Below are positions 1-14,271 of a stretch of 64,000 bases of DNA, piece by piece. Made by a program: the position numbers and the translations under genes. Location: assembly GCA_025345505.1 (NCBI GenBank), contig JANVCC010000146.1, forward strand, positions 4,838,761 to 4,902,760, written 5' to 3'. Every line of letters starts with the position of its first letter. The first letter of the stretch is position 1. A model generated the notes under the pieces. The model searched no databases and was not told where the DNA came from. It saw nothing but the letters and a program-made list of their open reading frames with translations. The DNA comes from Todiramphus chloris collaris. Taxonomy: Eukaryota > Chordata > Aves > Coraciiformes > Alcedinidae.

Positions 1-3000
1 AGCAGCTTGCCACTGCCTTGCTTGAGAGGCAGATTTTCTGTTTCTGAAGTACCTTATTTTTAGGCGCAGTGATCAACCCACACGTCACCATTCATGCCCT
101 ACTTTCTGTGTTTTCTGCATCTACACTTGGCCACAGAGATGCTACATTGACTTGACTTGCTGCTCTGACAATACGGTTGCTCTGACCTTCAGTTTCATCA
201 AAGATTTACCAGTTCTTGGTTTGAAAGTACGATTTTGGATACTTTAGGTTAACTTGATAGGGAGTACCAGAATTTTTGGTACTGCTCGACTCCTCTAGTT
301 CTTACTTTGCTTCTGCCCTTTCTGGGATTACAAGAACAAGGGCTTTGCTGCCACAAGCCACGGAGAACTCAGGAGAACCTCATCCATCCATGAGCACAAG
401 GTTTAGCCATCCTTCTCTGCTGTCTTGATGTGCAGCCAGGCCTGGACATGCAAACAGTCAGACCTGCCCAGAGAAGACTCTTCCCAAAGATATAGAGATT
501 TAAGGGCCAGAACTCAGATGGGAAGAATGGTAGCTCTTAAAGGAGACTTTCTGGAGGGCTTCCCAGGACGAGGTACACACCCTGCTACATTTGTTATATA
601 CCTCAGCTGAATCTTTGTTCTGAGTAATAGTTTTATTTGCATGGCAGAAAAGTCAGCATTCTGCTAATAAAAGTCAAATTCAGGTTGTCAGGACATCTTA
701 AAGCCAGAAATCTGATCTGCCCCTGCAGATGCTGGAGATGGCCCTTCTGCATCCCCCTGACAGATCTACAGCACCGCTCCCACCACCTGCTTTGGTGGGT
801 TAAGCAAGTCAGCAGGCAAAGCCCACCTAGTGCAAAGCCCTTCTTAATTTCACATGCCAGATGACCTCTTGCTCCAGACCTTGTTATTAAAAAAAGAAGA
901 CCTACACAAATCCCCAGATCTCAGCTTGGCATTGTAAAGTAGAGAAAATGATGGTGGGCATTACCAGAGACCACACAGCCAGCACGGGGTTTACACCTCC
1001 CTTGGTCTTTCTCCTCGGATGGGTATTTGTCCTTCGAACTGCTAAGCAAGTAATCAAGTGGAACTTATGCCTGTGAAATGCTGCCAACATCCAATATTGC
1101 CACATGGAGCCACTGTAGAGCAACACCTCACACTTGGGGTTCTCCCGCACAGATCACTAGAGATGCCATAGCTGTGCCATATCGTCACGTGGAGGAGCTG
1201 GGACGAAATCTGGGCAACTGGCATTGAGAAGCGAAGCTGCACATCAACAGCCTTCCCTCTTAGGCCGTCCCTTCTGTTCCAGAAATACCCAACCTGAACT
1301 TCCTGCCTCCCTCCCCTTCCAGCTCAAGGGCAAAGACCTAGTGTGCCAAGAAGTCCCTCACCTACAGAGCGGAGGGAAGAGCTAACGAGCAAACTCACAA
1401 GGGAGGTCTCTTCGCAACACAGGGTGAGAGAAAAGGAGGGGAAAATTGCTGCCAGCTTGTTTGTGTGCACTTCGGGTGGCGCTTCCAACCCTGTAATTGT
1501 TACATAATGAATTTAGCAATGGAGTTCAAGAGCTGTGATTCACTCAGGCCAGAAAAACACGAGTCAGCTCCCAAAGAATCATGAGATGTTAAAATTACAT
1601 ACATTTAACGTGAGCTTGACAAATCTGAAGGAGCAGAGTATCTCAGTACAACTCGAACCATCCTGCAAATACCCCACTCCTCCTCCCAGATACAGCAAGA
1701 CGAGAGCAGCACCTACGTCGGCCGCTGCAAATAATTTACGCTTGCCACCAATGCCCAGCTCAGGTTATCAGCCCCAGCTCAGAAAAAGGCACCTGATGCT
1801 TACCTAGTGCTCACAATGACTCACCAAGAAAAGTGATAAGGTCCCATCCAGCCTAAGAAAAGATCTTTGTGCAATCTTGCCGTGGACCTCTGGTGGGGAT
1901 GAGCTCTTGGGATGCTCATTTCACTGTGTGTGACCAGCACAACAGTTGGACAGAAGAAAGGGGAGGAGACCGGGGCAGATGTCTGCACAGGATCAAGTCA
2001 GAAACAGGGCAGATTTATTACAGAAAAGGATGGCTAAGCCAAGGAGCGCGTATGGGTCACTGGGAGGTGATGCAGAGAAGGCCTCAAAAAAATAAGGTGC
2101 TTTCCTAGCTCTGTTGGGTGATCTTGCTTAAGTCATGCCCTGTATTCTGTGTTTACTGAGCTTGTATATATGGAAAGGGAAGTTATTTTGAAGTGAGATA
2201 GGGTGCGAAGTCAAAGCAGAACAACTATTCTGGGTTAACTCCCTAGGTGGCTTCTTATTCTAGAGTGGCAGTACCTTTTTCTAGTTTAATTCACTTCAAA
2301 AATAGATTAGGCCAATGGTTCTGATCTGCAAGGCCACAGTAGCTGGCCTGATGCTTTTAGAGAATCCTTAATTGGAGCCTGGATACGGGGACATGGGGGA
2401 CTCCAGGATGCAGATGCGATAGTCCACTTTCGGAAGCGTTATATTAACCTAAACCAGGAAAGGAACAGCCATCAGCAGGAGGGTCTGCACAGCCACCGCT
2501 CGGGCAGGACCTGCTGCACATGGGAGACACCTTGGCAGGGGACAGCCCCATGGAACACACCGCCAACCCTAAACCGAACTGCACCGAAGGAAACCCACAA
2601 TCTGCGCTTTGCACGCAACCTAAAGCCTTCTCAAAGCCATTTTTGTTTGAGGTTCGTTTGAATTCATCAGGCTTCCATTCAGCCTCATTAATCGCAGCCT
2701 ATCAAGCTCTTTCAAATGCAAACATAGAAAAGTATCAGCAACTGCACTTCTCTGTCTACCCTTCTGCTGCTGGAATTATAGAAGGCTGCGAAGCAGTAAT
2801 GCCAACCCACCTGTCTCCTGCTTTTCAAGCACTACCCATGGGATGAAATCAGCTGACTATTCTGGGGAAAAAAAAAAAAAAAAAGAAAAAAGCCCACAAA
2901 ACCAGAACCACACTGATCTCTTCCCCTGCCAGCTAACAACATTCAAGGATAGCAAACAGCGCTGTGCACGAGAAAGCGCGTCCCTCTGAAAGTCGGGGGG

Positions 3001-6000
3001 GAGACTGAAAGGTGGCTCCCAGCAGCACCAGTACCGGCAGCAGCACGCGAATGCTGTCTCTGGAAGCGCCTTTGTCAAGGGCTTTGCATTTCCTACGCGG
3101 GCCTCCAGTGCTGGAGATCTCACCGCTCACCTAATCCATGTCAAACGATATACCATTTGTTTGCTTTCTACGGGTATTAAGGCTCAGTCTTCTTCAAGCT
3201 ATTAAGTTTTTTTTCCTCAGTGCCTACGTGGCTGTTAACCCCAGTACTGACATGCTTCTGGGAGACCTGCAAGAATAAGGACCATCAGGAAAAGCCGCAT
3301 CACTCTGAAGGCAGCGTTTGCCCCAGGTATTGGGGGTGCCAAGGGGTGCTGCTGAGTTCAGACTCAGTCCAGTGTCACCAGTTCTCACTGGTGAACTTTC
3401 CCCATTTGCCATGAGACTTGGGTGTAGTGTTCAGTCCTCTCACCTTCCAAAGTCTGACAGCTTTTTCAGCTGCCCTTTGTCCGTGCTCTTTGCAAAAGCC
3501 AAGTGCAGCTCTACCCCACAAAGTGGGAACTACCCTGATTTCAGAGGGGCGGGCACAGGCAGACAGTGATTCCACCTACAGTTACCAGTCCCTTACACTG
3601 CCGCCAGTGGCAAGGCAAACTCTGCTCCACTTTGAGTCCGGCACCAAGCAGGACCTGGCACAGGAGTGGGCTTTGGCTTACTCAGAGCTGGAGTCCAACT
3701 GCTGCTGGGTACCATGATTCTCCTGGCCCTGCACCCCAGCCAGCAAAGCACCTGGGCTCTGTTGTCCTTTCAGGAGCATTACCTTCAAAAAAAATTTTAA
3801 ATAATATAGTAACTGTATGTGTATATATATATGAATAAAAAACTAGTTGGACAGCAAAAAGTGACAGTCTAAAATGCACATGCCCTAAAGAAGACTTTGG
3901 CAACTGGCAGAGCTGGTGGTAACCAGCAGCAGCACGGGCAGAGTGGCACTGTCGAGATGAATGAGCAAGGGAGCACATGGAAAGGAGATGAGGAGAGACG
4001 AGGAGATGAATAGAAGATGACAGATTTCTAGTAAGATTGTGATAAGCCTCTTTAAACTTCCCTAAAGGATGAGCCAGCTGGCAAGGCCATCCTAGGAGGT
4101 GGTGTAACTCCACTAACAGCCTTGCAAAAAGCCAACAGCTGACCCCTTTCACATATCCCAGCTCACTCCTGAGGGTCTTTAGGCATGGAGGGCTGAACCT
4201 GCTAGAAGCTTCTCACTCCGGCACCTGACTGCAATTACAGCCCTCTTTGCAGAGAAGCCACCAGCCCTGAACTATTTTCACCAAGCAAACAAGCAGTGAG
4301 GTCAGGCTGACCGTTAGCACAGGAGCCTGCTCTCCCCGGTCCTGACCAGCTGTACAGCACATTTTGGTGCCCACACTGGGGCTAATCCTGACCTGCGTTC
4401 CCAGCATCAGGCCACAGAGCTGACAAGCACATCTGGGGAGAGGCACATCACTCCTGAAAAGGGCTTTGCCAAAGCAGGGGAGGGACAGCAAGGTGACAAG
4501 CAGGGCCTCCACGTCATGCTTTCTTCTCCTTCCTAAATTCAGTTCTGCGGGGATCCAAGGCAGAGACAAATCCTCCAAAAACATCACACCCAGTGAGCAG
4601 TTTCACCCTCTAAGGAGGAAATGATGAGGGCTATCCACAGGGGAAGGAAACAGTCAGATTTTTGTACTTTAAGGGATGATACCTTCAAAACCAGATGGAG
4701 GTGAAGTGGATACCATGCCCAGGTATGGCTAGCAGAGGGAGTTTACTAGGTCCCCTTCCCAGTGCCTCAACCAAGTCCCATTAGTATTTGAAACTGGAGG
4801 TATCACCTTGGGCAGCAGAGGGTTTGGGAGCTGACAACAGCAGCAGCCAGTCTAATATCAGGCAAGTTTTTCTTCTTAGGTCAATTAGCTGGTGATATAA
4901 TTTGCCCACTAAGGTCACTGAATCATCATTTAGCAGTTTCAAAGGAGACAAGATGAACTACAGGCCAATCTTCCCCCTCCAGCGCAAGGAGTGATTCAAA
5001 ACACAGTTAATGATAGTGGCTCATAAGTATCTAGCAGAGGATTTGAGAGGGCAACTTATTGCCCAAGAAGAGACTGACCTCTTTCAGCCAAAGAAGCTAA
5101 GCCTGTGAAGATGTAGGACCTGAGTTTGCCGTCTTAATTCACAACCCTTCAACACCCAAGAGCTGCCAAACTTGAGTCAGACATAGGTAAAAGCAAAAAA
5201 GGAGAAGCAGATCCAAAAACAGGTTAAGGAAGGTCACAGTTAAAACCCACTTTGTCACCAGTGGGCAAGAGACCTTCTTAAGGATGGGGATGAGAAAGGA
5301 GTAACATGCCTAGAAGACTTTTAGCACAAACCCTGCATTTTCATGAGTTTATACAAGATAAAAATGAGACACCCTCTCATCCACAAAAGCTTCATTATTT
5401 GTCAACCTCAGGCTACGTAACCAGTAAACACTGGTTGATGTTTTTCTTCTTACTGGATGAAACGTGCCTAGAGGCAACAGGCATTTTATAAATTATTAAA
5501 CCAAGGGAAAATAAGGTTCCAACAAAGTGGCTGCAGAAGCACCAAGGAGCCAGTACAATTGGTACCAGCACACTCACACAGAGTCATTTTTCCTGCAACG
5601 ACAGACTCAACAACAAGACATTGTTAGAAACGGGCAGCCTGGACACGTGGTCTTGATGGCAAAGAGAAGATGCAGTATCTCAGCATTTCATCGCATCCAC
5701 CACAGATATCTGAAGTTTAACATTTTAAACCTTATTTTTCTTATAAAATAGTCATTTATGTTCTCCAGGCAGAAGGAAAATAAGCTTTTTTTTTTTTTCT
5801 TTTTAAACCTCATGAGAGATCTCAGGACATGAAGGAAAACCCCTAAGCATACTGTAGGAACGTAAGAGCATTTTCAATACCCATCTTTGGTCCAACCCAT
5901 AGTGTAGATGTTAAAAAAGGAAAGGAAAAACATAAATGAAAAAGTATTCTTCACGTTCTGGATTTAATACATTATGCCCTTCACAACAAACATGATCCCT

Positions 6001-6815
6001 CTCCAGACCAAACTCCATTCCAGCCAGAAAAACCCCTTCTACTCCCTGCCATAGCAGCGACCGGCCCTTCCATCTGTGAAAAAGCACTGAACAGTAACAG
6101 CAGGGCTCAGGGCACCCGGGTCAAGGTGAGAACTAGGGCAGCCCAGACAGCCGCTTCTCCTGAGGTTCCTGGAGCATTTGTCAGGAACACAAGAGGGATC
6201 AAACTGAAAGGTTTTGTGGGGTTTTTTTTTCTTCCCCCCAGGTTTGTGAACTCTCTACTTTCTTCAGCAATTTGTGCGAAACCACTATCCCTGCTACACC
6301 ACTGCAGGCTGAAGCATCCTTCTCAAGCAGCTAGCACAGTGCAGAAGAGATCCTTACATGATAAGTAAGTAAAGATATAAACACGAACTTGTTGGCTTGT
6401 CATCAGAGTCAACCGAAAGGACCTCTTCCAGCACTGACACATCCACCTGGAGCTGGAGAAGGGCTGAAGTTCAGGCTGAAGTTCACCTAGTCTGTCAGTA
6501 CCTGAAGGAGACTCTCTCTGAGAAAGACCTTCACCATCTCACAATGAAACCAGCCCTTGCAATCCCGATACCATTGCGCGAATTCTGGTTGCTTATATTT
6601 GTGCTACCTCCAGTACATTTCATCCCCACCTGAATCACACCAAAAGGGAGAGGAATTCTAAATACAACACCGAAAAACCATTCACAAGCAAACACAAGAA
6701 ATTCACATCTCCAGTGTCTTGGGGCTTGCACGATGACCCACGGTACAGGCGTGGACTTCAACACTAACACCGGTGGTTCCACGGAGGGAAAACCGCCTTG
6801 GAGAGGCAATTCCAT
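1..6815. other. Non-coding stretch, probably intronic
   Basis: I find no exon with a recognisable protein match on either strand. All open frames are short and lack splice context. The stretch holds ordinary AT-balanced sequence with simple runs, for example an A-rich run near 2,868-2,890. If the minus-strand CpG island at about 7 kb is a promoter, this is the start of that gene's first intron. That reading is inference. Confidence 0.5.
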
Positions 6816-6819
6816 CCTC

Positions 6820-7500
6820 ATCATTCGGGGCGCCCGAGGCAGGGTTTGCCCTTTGCTGCGGGATTAGCCGGGCGCTAGCCGGGCTACGTTATCCCAGTGC
6901 CTCTCGCCAGCCCGCTCTAGGGTTGCACGGGGCTGGAGTTACCGAAACTCCGCGGCGTGATTGCAGCCGCTGCCCTGCCCGCGGCGGGGACCCCGCTCCG
7001 CGGCCCTGCCCGCGGCGGGACACACGGACACACGCAGACAGCCCCCGCTCCCCAGGGCAGGGAGAGCGGCGAGCCCCGGCGCACCCCGCTCGGCCGCTGC
7101 CCGGGCTGGACCGGGCCGGCCCCGCTCCCCGTGCTGCCCCCCGCCCGGCCCCGCGGCCCCGGCCCCGCACTCACCCGCGGCGGCTCCGCGCCGTGCAGCG
7201 GAGCGGGCCCGGCTGCCAGCAGCAGGCAGGGACGGAGGCAGGGACGGAGGCAGGGAGGGAAGGAGGCAGCAGCGGCGCCGCGCAGCCCCGGTCCCCGCCC
7301 GCCTCCGGCTGCGGCCGCAGCTCCGCCCCGAGGTGGGGCCGCGGAGGGGGCGCGGCCGCGGAGGGGGCGCGGAGCTGGCGCGCCAGAGCCCGCCCCGGCA
7401 GGTGGAGGGCGCGGGGCGGGGCGGCGGGAGCATCCCCGGGGGTGTCGTAAGAGAGGCTTTTGCGGAGCGTCCTCCTCCCTGCCGTCGTGCGAGGGGCACT
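6820..7500 (-). promoter_or_regulatory. CpG island, probable minus-strand promoter
   Basis: The base composition changes abruptly to very GC- and CpG-rich sequence, with GC boxes around 7,410-7,430 and purine-rich near-repeats at 7,226-7,262. A good splice donor on the minus strand lies inside it, which points to transcription towards lower coordinates. No TATA box is evident, as is usual for CpG-island promoters. Confidence 0.65.
7175..7300 (-). other. Probable untranslated first exon (5' end uncertain)
   Basis: On the minus strand a strong donor of the form GCGG|GTGAGTGC sits with its last exon base at 7,175, inside the CpG island. No convincing start codon or protein-like frame precedes it, so the exon is probably untranslated. 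The upper boundary given is arbitrary because the start site cannot be seen. In mammals PPP1R16B lies downstream of ACTR5 in the same orientation, and this is where its promoter would fall. The name is inferred from gene order only, so no symbol is assigned. Confidence 0.4.
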
Positions 7501-10500
7501 TGAGAAAACCCGGGTTTGTCCGCATTCGGGTGGGTTGTGTGGCCGAGGAGGGGAGGAGAAATCAAAATAAACAAATAATTATTAAAAAATGGCTTCAAGT
7601 TTTGGTGGAAGGTTGCAGCCACGCCTGGGCCTTCCGGAGGCTGCCGAGTGTGGCTGCAGATAAGATTTGCCCCGACTTCTGAGATGCGGGCTGCTGCTGC
7701 CTGTGCTGAAGTTGGAAGGTCTGCAGAGGATATCCGGGTTAGAAACCGTTGTGACCTTTTTTCAGCGTAAATAACCGAGCCCGGCAGCAGGTTCCTGTTT
7801 GCCGCAGAGCGAGGCGATCCGAGGGACGGGATCCCAGAGCATTTTTTTAGAGGAAACTCAAAGCCCCCCCCCCCCACCGCATTGTAACATTCACATAAGG
7901 CTTCTAAAGCAGAGTGACTGATGCCGAAAACAAATGCCATTCCTGAAGTGTTCCTCATGCCCATTTTATAGACAGACAAGGAGAGGCAGATAAGAGTCTT
8001 TGCCAGGAGTCAAAACCAGTCACCGGAGCCAGGAGAGAAGCCAAGAAGCCTCCTGGGCCAGGGAGCGGCACTCAGGAGCCCACACTCACCCCTGCGCGCA
8101 CTGGGAGCGGAGCAGAGAGGGTTTCTCATGCTGCCGGCAGATATTGCATCTGGGATCAGTTGCCTTTTCCAGGGTGAAATAGGTTTCGGAAGGTTTGGAG
8201 GATTAATCACCATTGGCCCTATTTCTCCTTGGGAAAGGGCCTCCACCCAGACCTAACCGATCAACAGGGAGACAGCCCCAACCATCGTGTTCTGGGGTTT
8301 CATTTAAATGTTCCAGCTAGACAAATACCTTTTGGTTTGAAATGTGACTCGCTCCTTCAGATGGGACAACGTGTGGGTAAGTCTTTACGGGTAATAAACC
8401 TGGATCTTTGCAACTGTACCTGAGTGAGAGAGCACCCAGACTGCGAAGGTCTGACTACAGGGGGAGTTTCCTGTGATGAGTGTCTGGGAGCTCTGTCCAG
8501 AATTCCCATGTTACTGCCACAACCTGGGAGAACTGTGGTGTAAGAGTCATGAAGTGACATGGGGACGTGCCTGAACTACAAACTTCTCTTATTGCTGCAT
8601 TTGTACTTGCAAAAATCTGGAAAACAAGGCTGATGAGAAGAAAGTCATCTGTGTCCTCCTCCTTGCTGGATCCACAGAGATGTAGGTGCAGGATGGGAGG
8701 GATGTGAAAATTTTTAGTCAAGTTAAAGGTTAGTTATGGATCTGGGACTAGACTTAGATCCTCACCAACCTGAGACTTTGTCAGCCTTGGGCCAGAGGAG
8801 GCTTTCCAAAGCGCGAGTCTGGCAGCCAGAGCCTTAGCCCAGGGCACTGGAGAGCTGAGCAACTTTGGACCAGCCTCTGAAGTCCATAATTCAGTTGTCT
8901 GGCTATTTAAAATGTGTTGTAAGCACAGCTGCTTTCTGAGGCACGTATGGTAATGATGGGGGGAGTGACATAAATAAACTGGCTCCACGCCAGACCGGTG
9001 AGTCAGCGTAAAGAGATGAAATGCATCTTAACAGATGATAAAAAAAAACCCACACCAAAAAACCCCAACCAAACCAAACAAAAAAACCTCAGCCAAACCC
9101 CCAAAAACTGGAGTCATATTCTGTTCACATTTGGGTATGAGCATTGCAATCGGGATGCTAAGGCCAGCTACCACACCAGCAGGTTCTTGCGGTGCCCGGA
9201 GCCCAGCAATGGTGAAGATGGAAATCTTCAGAGCAGAGGGAGGGGTGAGTGCATCAGAGAGAGCCCGCAGGCATCTGCATCATTCTGAGTCTTGCTGGCA
9301 AATCAGAGCTCTTGCTTTGGCTGCCAATACAAAGATTTTGGAGCTAGAACAGAAATACAGTTTGATTATATACAATTTGATTTATGTAACAATTGTTAAA
9401 TACGGCCAAAATTCAGTGCATCAAGTTTTCTCTCTTTGGAGGGTACAAATTACAAAGATTACACAGACCTAGGTTAAGAAAAAGGGTGTTTCAAAAGTGC
9501 AGTTTCATAAAAAGCCCTCCTAAAACATCCAGAATTTTCAAAACCCCTGTTCCCAGCATCTCCTTCCTCATCCTGCCTTCAATCCAATTTCACAGCTAGA
9601 TTCGCTCCTTCAAATCCCTTCCTTTAGTAAACTCACTATTTGCTGGGAAGATTTCACCCAGGTCTAAGAACAGGACTTTTCTTTTGTGCTTTTATAATAC
9701 ATAAGTTATTCAGTGGCCAGACTAGACACTGGCAACCAATGGAGTCTTCTGGATTGACTAACTAGGTAGGAAGCTGCAGTGACTGAAGGACACTGAGCAG
9801 ACCCTGTTAACTCGGACACGTGGAAGGAGCAGCCAGTCTTGGGCTGTGCTGGGAGCTGAGAAATGTAGAAGTGAGGGGACAGTAAAAAAAAAAGTGAATA
9901 AAAATCACATCCTTGTTCTGCAGGCATACGGAGCCTGTGTGCTCATGATTGCTGCTTCGCCGCACACTCGCATGGTGACAGCTTGTCAAGCCAGAAAGCG
10001 CCCGAGCGTAGGTAGGCTGCAGCGGGAGCAGAGTGCCATAGGAAGACCTGTGCCAGCAGACCCATGTGCCGTTTTCCCCCTTTCCTTTTCAATTTACTCT
10101 TCCATCTCTACGGTTTTAATTCCCTGTCAAAGTAGGTGTTTTTGTGATCTTTCAAGGTCTCTTGATGTATTTTACTCCAGCTAAGAGCTGCTGTCACTAA
10201 GAAGCAAGGCTGTTGCAAGCAAGTAGAAAATAGCCACACTTAAATGTACTGTGGAGAAGCAAAGCAGAGGAACAACCTATTCTCTATCATCCCAGCGCTG
10301 CTGGGTAGTGCTCATGGGCAACATCTGGCAGCACAGGAAGGGCTGAGAAGAAGAAACAAGCCACGAGACAAGAAGTGAAGGCAGAAGTTGGTCGTGGTCA
10401 ATGGACATGGGCTGCTTGGAGCTCTGGGGCTTGCTCGGTTCAGGAGGTAAAGCCAGCTGGGTATGGGAGGCACAGAGAGCACTGGGAGGGTGAGGGAGAG

Positions 10501-13500
10501 TTGGAGATGGGGAAACAGCAGGCAGTGGGAAATCTTGCTGTCTTAATAGTGAGGGCAAGGGCTTTTGAACAGAGATAGTGGAGGAAGTGAGTGGTGGGGC
10601 ACAGGGGGAATCATGGGGTGGTGACAGAGGAGATGCGACTGAGCTGTGGTGTGTGGGTTGTCTAGAAGGAGGTAACAAGGGACAAGAAAAGGAAATGATG
10701 CTCAAACCATGGGGGTGCCAATAGTGAAACACTATCTTAGAAAAAGATACATGAGCAAGAACACTGACATTGGTTATTCTCTGTAAAAAACAAAAAACGA
10801 GCACATAGCAAGCAAGCAACACATTCAAGGGCTTGGAAAGTGCTGGAGTCACGGGAAAGCTCTCAAACACCATATGGAGGGGCACATGGAATAACCAGGG
10901 GCTGAAAAAGGAAAATTAGAGGAAGAAAATCAGTAAGAAAAGAGAGGACACCAGGGGAAATCTGAGAGGGGCCGCAAAATGTGAGACTGAGAGATGGAGA
11001 GGTAGGTCTGGGATATTTATGCTGATTTCAGTAAAAAGCCATGAGAGGAAATCAAAGATTTGATGAAGAGTAAACCAGGAGGCAAAAAGAGAAGGTGCAT
11101 GGTACAGCAGAAAGAATAAGAGAAGTCACAATTAATATTTCATATTTGAGCATCAAATCAGTAAAGAACAGCTTTCCAAAGGCTGGCAGAAGGGACCCTG
11201 AGCTTGAGGACTATTACGTTCCATCCACATTAGGAAAGCCTACGCCAAACTGGAGATGAGCCAGTAAACTGGCACCATGACTTCCCAACAGGCCAACAAG
11301 TTATCCAAGTGCGTCCTCGCGGCTACAGAAAAATTAAGACTTGGGATGCCACCACTGGCAGATTGTACCTTGCAAAGATACCAAAAGAAATACCCCCCTG
11401 CTCCGATCAATCCCCAATATTGATACAACTCACCCTTATCAAAGGCTACCACTCATTCCTCTTTCGTGTAGGCACAAGGGCCACCCCTCTATGAGCAGAG
11501 TGCTCAGTGCCAGCTCCAACAGCAGCACTGACCCAAAGCACGGCTGCAGTGTTGGCATCCAGGACTTTCCCAGAAGGGCCACTTGCAGACACAAAAGCCA
11601 GGAGCAGGTTAGGAGAGTAAACTTATCCAAATGCATAAAGAGCCAGGACCAGCTTGACCTATGGAAGGCTTCATGCCTTGACAGGAAAGAAATATTACAG
11701 ACTGGTGGGCAAAGATCCACAGCTTGCAAGGTTATGAGTTAAAATCCCTGTGGTTAGGAGCTGGCCACCTGCCCAGTACTGAGCAGGAAACTATATTCCT
11801 GTTCTTAACAGCGTGCTCCTCCTTGTCCTCCACCTTTGGCTGAAGGGAGGAACAGGCACCTCTCACCCACCTCATTACTGCTGCCTGGACCGAGCGCTTT
11901 CCTTAGAGGCAATTCCAGTGCCTGTGTCTCTGGTGAGCGTGTCCGTAGGGTCAACTTGAGTGCTTGGCTTGAAACCCTTTGGGGGCTGGCTTTTGGGAGA
12001 GGGGGGAGGGCATGAGGGAAGCGGAGGATTGCTTGAGTGGTGGTTTCCCCTCCCAACAGTGCACAGACACTGCGGTGACGAGAGAGAGCTACACTGCCGT
12101 GGAGCAGAGCCCACCGGAGCAGACCTTCAGTAACAGTGACTTTAACCTCACCATTAACCCCTGCATCCTTTCTAATGCTTCCAGTCCCCTGCTGTGGCCT
12201 CCCTCCTGCTGCAGCAGAGCACAGAAACGTGAGTCTGGGGCCATCTCCGGCAGTTGCTGGGGGAAGACCAGCTGGACAGCACAGCATTTCTTTCTGCCTA
12301 TGGTTTGGGGCTGAAAACCTTTTCCATGATCGCAGATCTGCATCTTGCTTCTTTCCTCCAATCCTCAGATGGCAGGTAGTACCTGTTACTTCCCTTCTTC
12401 ACAGCAGGTTGGGAAGATTAATTAGAAAGAATGTCTCAAGGTGCAAACTTTGCATCTGGCTGGAAATTTTGAAGGTCAGAAATGATCTGGTTTAATACTC
12501 CATCCCATCCTGGTTTAATACTCCACCCATCCAGAAATTATCTGGATCTTCTCATTCCTGTGAGAAGCTTTGAGGGAAAGATGTTATAAAGGTGAGAGAG
12601 AACTTACAGTTAAAAGATAAAAGCCTGGCACACTGCTGGTGCTCCTTGGACTAACACATGAGCAACAGGTGCTGTCTTAGGGAGTTTAAGTGTCAGCAAC
12701 TCAGGAGGCAAACCTCAAAAAAACACCCTCCAAAGGGACTTGAAAGCAGAAGCAAGACTCTCTGGCTACCCAAACCCAGGTATTTCTGGGCAGCTCTAGA
12801 GCCAGTGGTGAAGACTTTGAGGAAGAAAAGATCACATTTAGGCAAAGCAAGGTGCTCCTAAAACATCTCAGCACTGGAATACCAAAGGATGGTTTAGCTT
12901 TTAGATAAAATGGTGCTATTTTATTTGCAACCATGTACACTCTCTTCTCATAACTTAAAGGAGCCATTGCTCCTAATTGTGTCCTTTAATTTCTAAGTTT
13001 CTTGCCTTGAAGAAATCATCTGTCCCATAATTCACTTGTGGAACAGGGGTGCTCCTTCACCTATATTTAACAAAGCTGATAGAAATGTAGAAAATAATAA
13101 TAATTGCTACTCTCCCATTCTCCAGCCTGGTGGCTACACCCAGAGAAAGCAGAAACTCAGAGAGAAACCCAGAGCAGAGCTGTGCTTGCAAGTTTGGTAC
13201 AGCAGCAAAACAGGGTCTACACCATCCTGAGAAACACCCATGACCCTACACATTTCTCTAACCTCTGGTTACTTTAATCTGTTAAATAAAGCAAATGTAT
13301 GGAAATGGTCCCAGTGGTATAGCCCTAGATCACGGGACCATAACAGCATTATTGAGTCCAGAGGTAACTACAAAGCGCAGCACTGATTTTGAAAGCAAAT
13401 GTCAATTTTACAGAGGACTGTGGTGTTTAGAGGGAAGGTCAGAGCACTACCAGAGGAGAAACATGACATTTTCTACCCAACTATCATATACTGCTCCCAT

Positions 13501-14140
13501 TAAAGGGCTTTCCACCTTCTGCTGTTGATTGGCAATTAATTCAAATATCTCCTGTGCACTGCACTTGAAACTCATCAGGGCTTTGTCATCCTCTGTCAGC
13601 TTTCTCCCTAGTTTAGACAAATATTGTATGATAATCTGGTTTACACTACGTGCACAGAACATTTAGCCATAAAATCCCCTGTGGCGTTCAAGTATTTGAC
13701 AAGCTGAAGAGTTTAAGGGTGTGCCTGGCATTTCTGTTTAGGTATACAACTGTTTAATGCATTTTTGAGGCCAATCTCAGAGAGAAACTTGGCCTCAGAG
13801 CCCTTTGGAACAGAAAAACTGCAAACAGGTTTCCTGAATCATAACCCCAAGCCCTGGGCCTGGGCAGGCACTTGCATCGTGTAACCCTCGAGATGACACA
13901 GCCAAGCTACATCTTGAAGCCCACTCAGTCCCCCTGTTCTGCTGCTTGAGGAGCTTCAGCTTCTTATTTCCAGATGAGATTATTCATGGGGATTTTCCAT
14001 CTGTTCTCGTGGCTCTGGTGCTTTCATTCAGGTCCTGCTCCTTTCCTGAGAGTGATCACACACTGTTAGTTTCCTGGACCAGCACCCCAAAGAACAGTCC
14101 ACGAATGGCCAGCATCACACCCCACCTTGACTCCAAGCAA
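7501..14140. other. Intergenic, no gene seen
   Basis: No frame here resembles a known protein, and none is joined by plausible splice sites. Small items are a 12-base C run at 7,864-7,875, an A/C-rich low-complexity patch at about 9,040-9,100, and a 23-bp tandem duplication at about 12,488-12,532. Confidence 0.6.
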
Positions 14141-14271
14141 ATCATACAATGATGGAATAGTTTGGGTTGGAAACAACCTTAAAGATCATCTAGTTCCAAC
14201 CCTTCTGCCACGGGCAGGGACAGCTTCCACTAGACCAGGCTGCTCAAAGCCCCATCCAACCTGATCTCAGT
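14141..14271 (-). repeat. CR1 LINE 3' fragment
   Basis: The sequence reads as the reverse complement of a CR1 3' end. It starts with a degenerate terminal ATTCTATGA-type motif, then the TTTGGGTTGGAAA block, the 'aagatcatctagttccaac' block and the CR1 3' UTR. It is 5'-truncated, as most CR1 copies are. CR1 is the main avian LINE. Confidence 0.85.

Noticed and set aside
3682..4152. 156-codon minus-strand frame
   Set aside because: No recognisable motif, no splice context, and it crosses a low-complexity TA repeat.
6939..7979. 346-codon open frame on the minus strand
   Set aside because: It spans the CpG island, is dominated by Pro/Ala/Arg/Gly low complexity, ignores the clear splice donor at 7,175 and resembles no protein.
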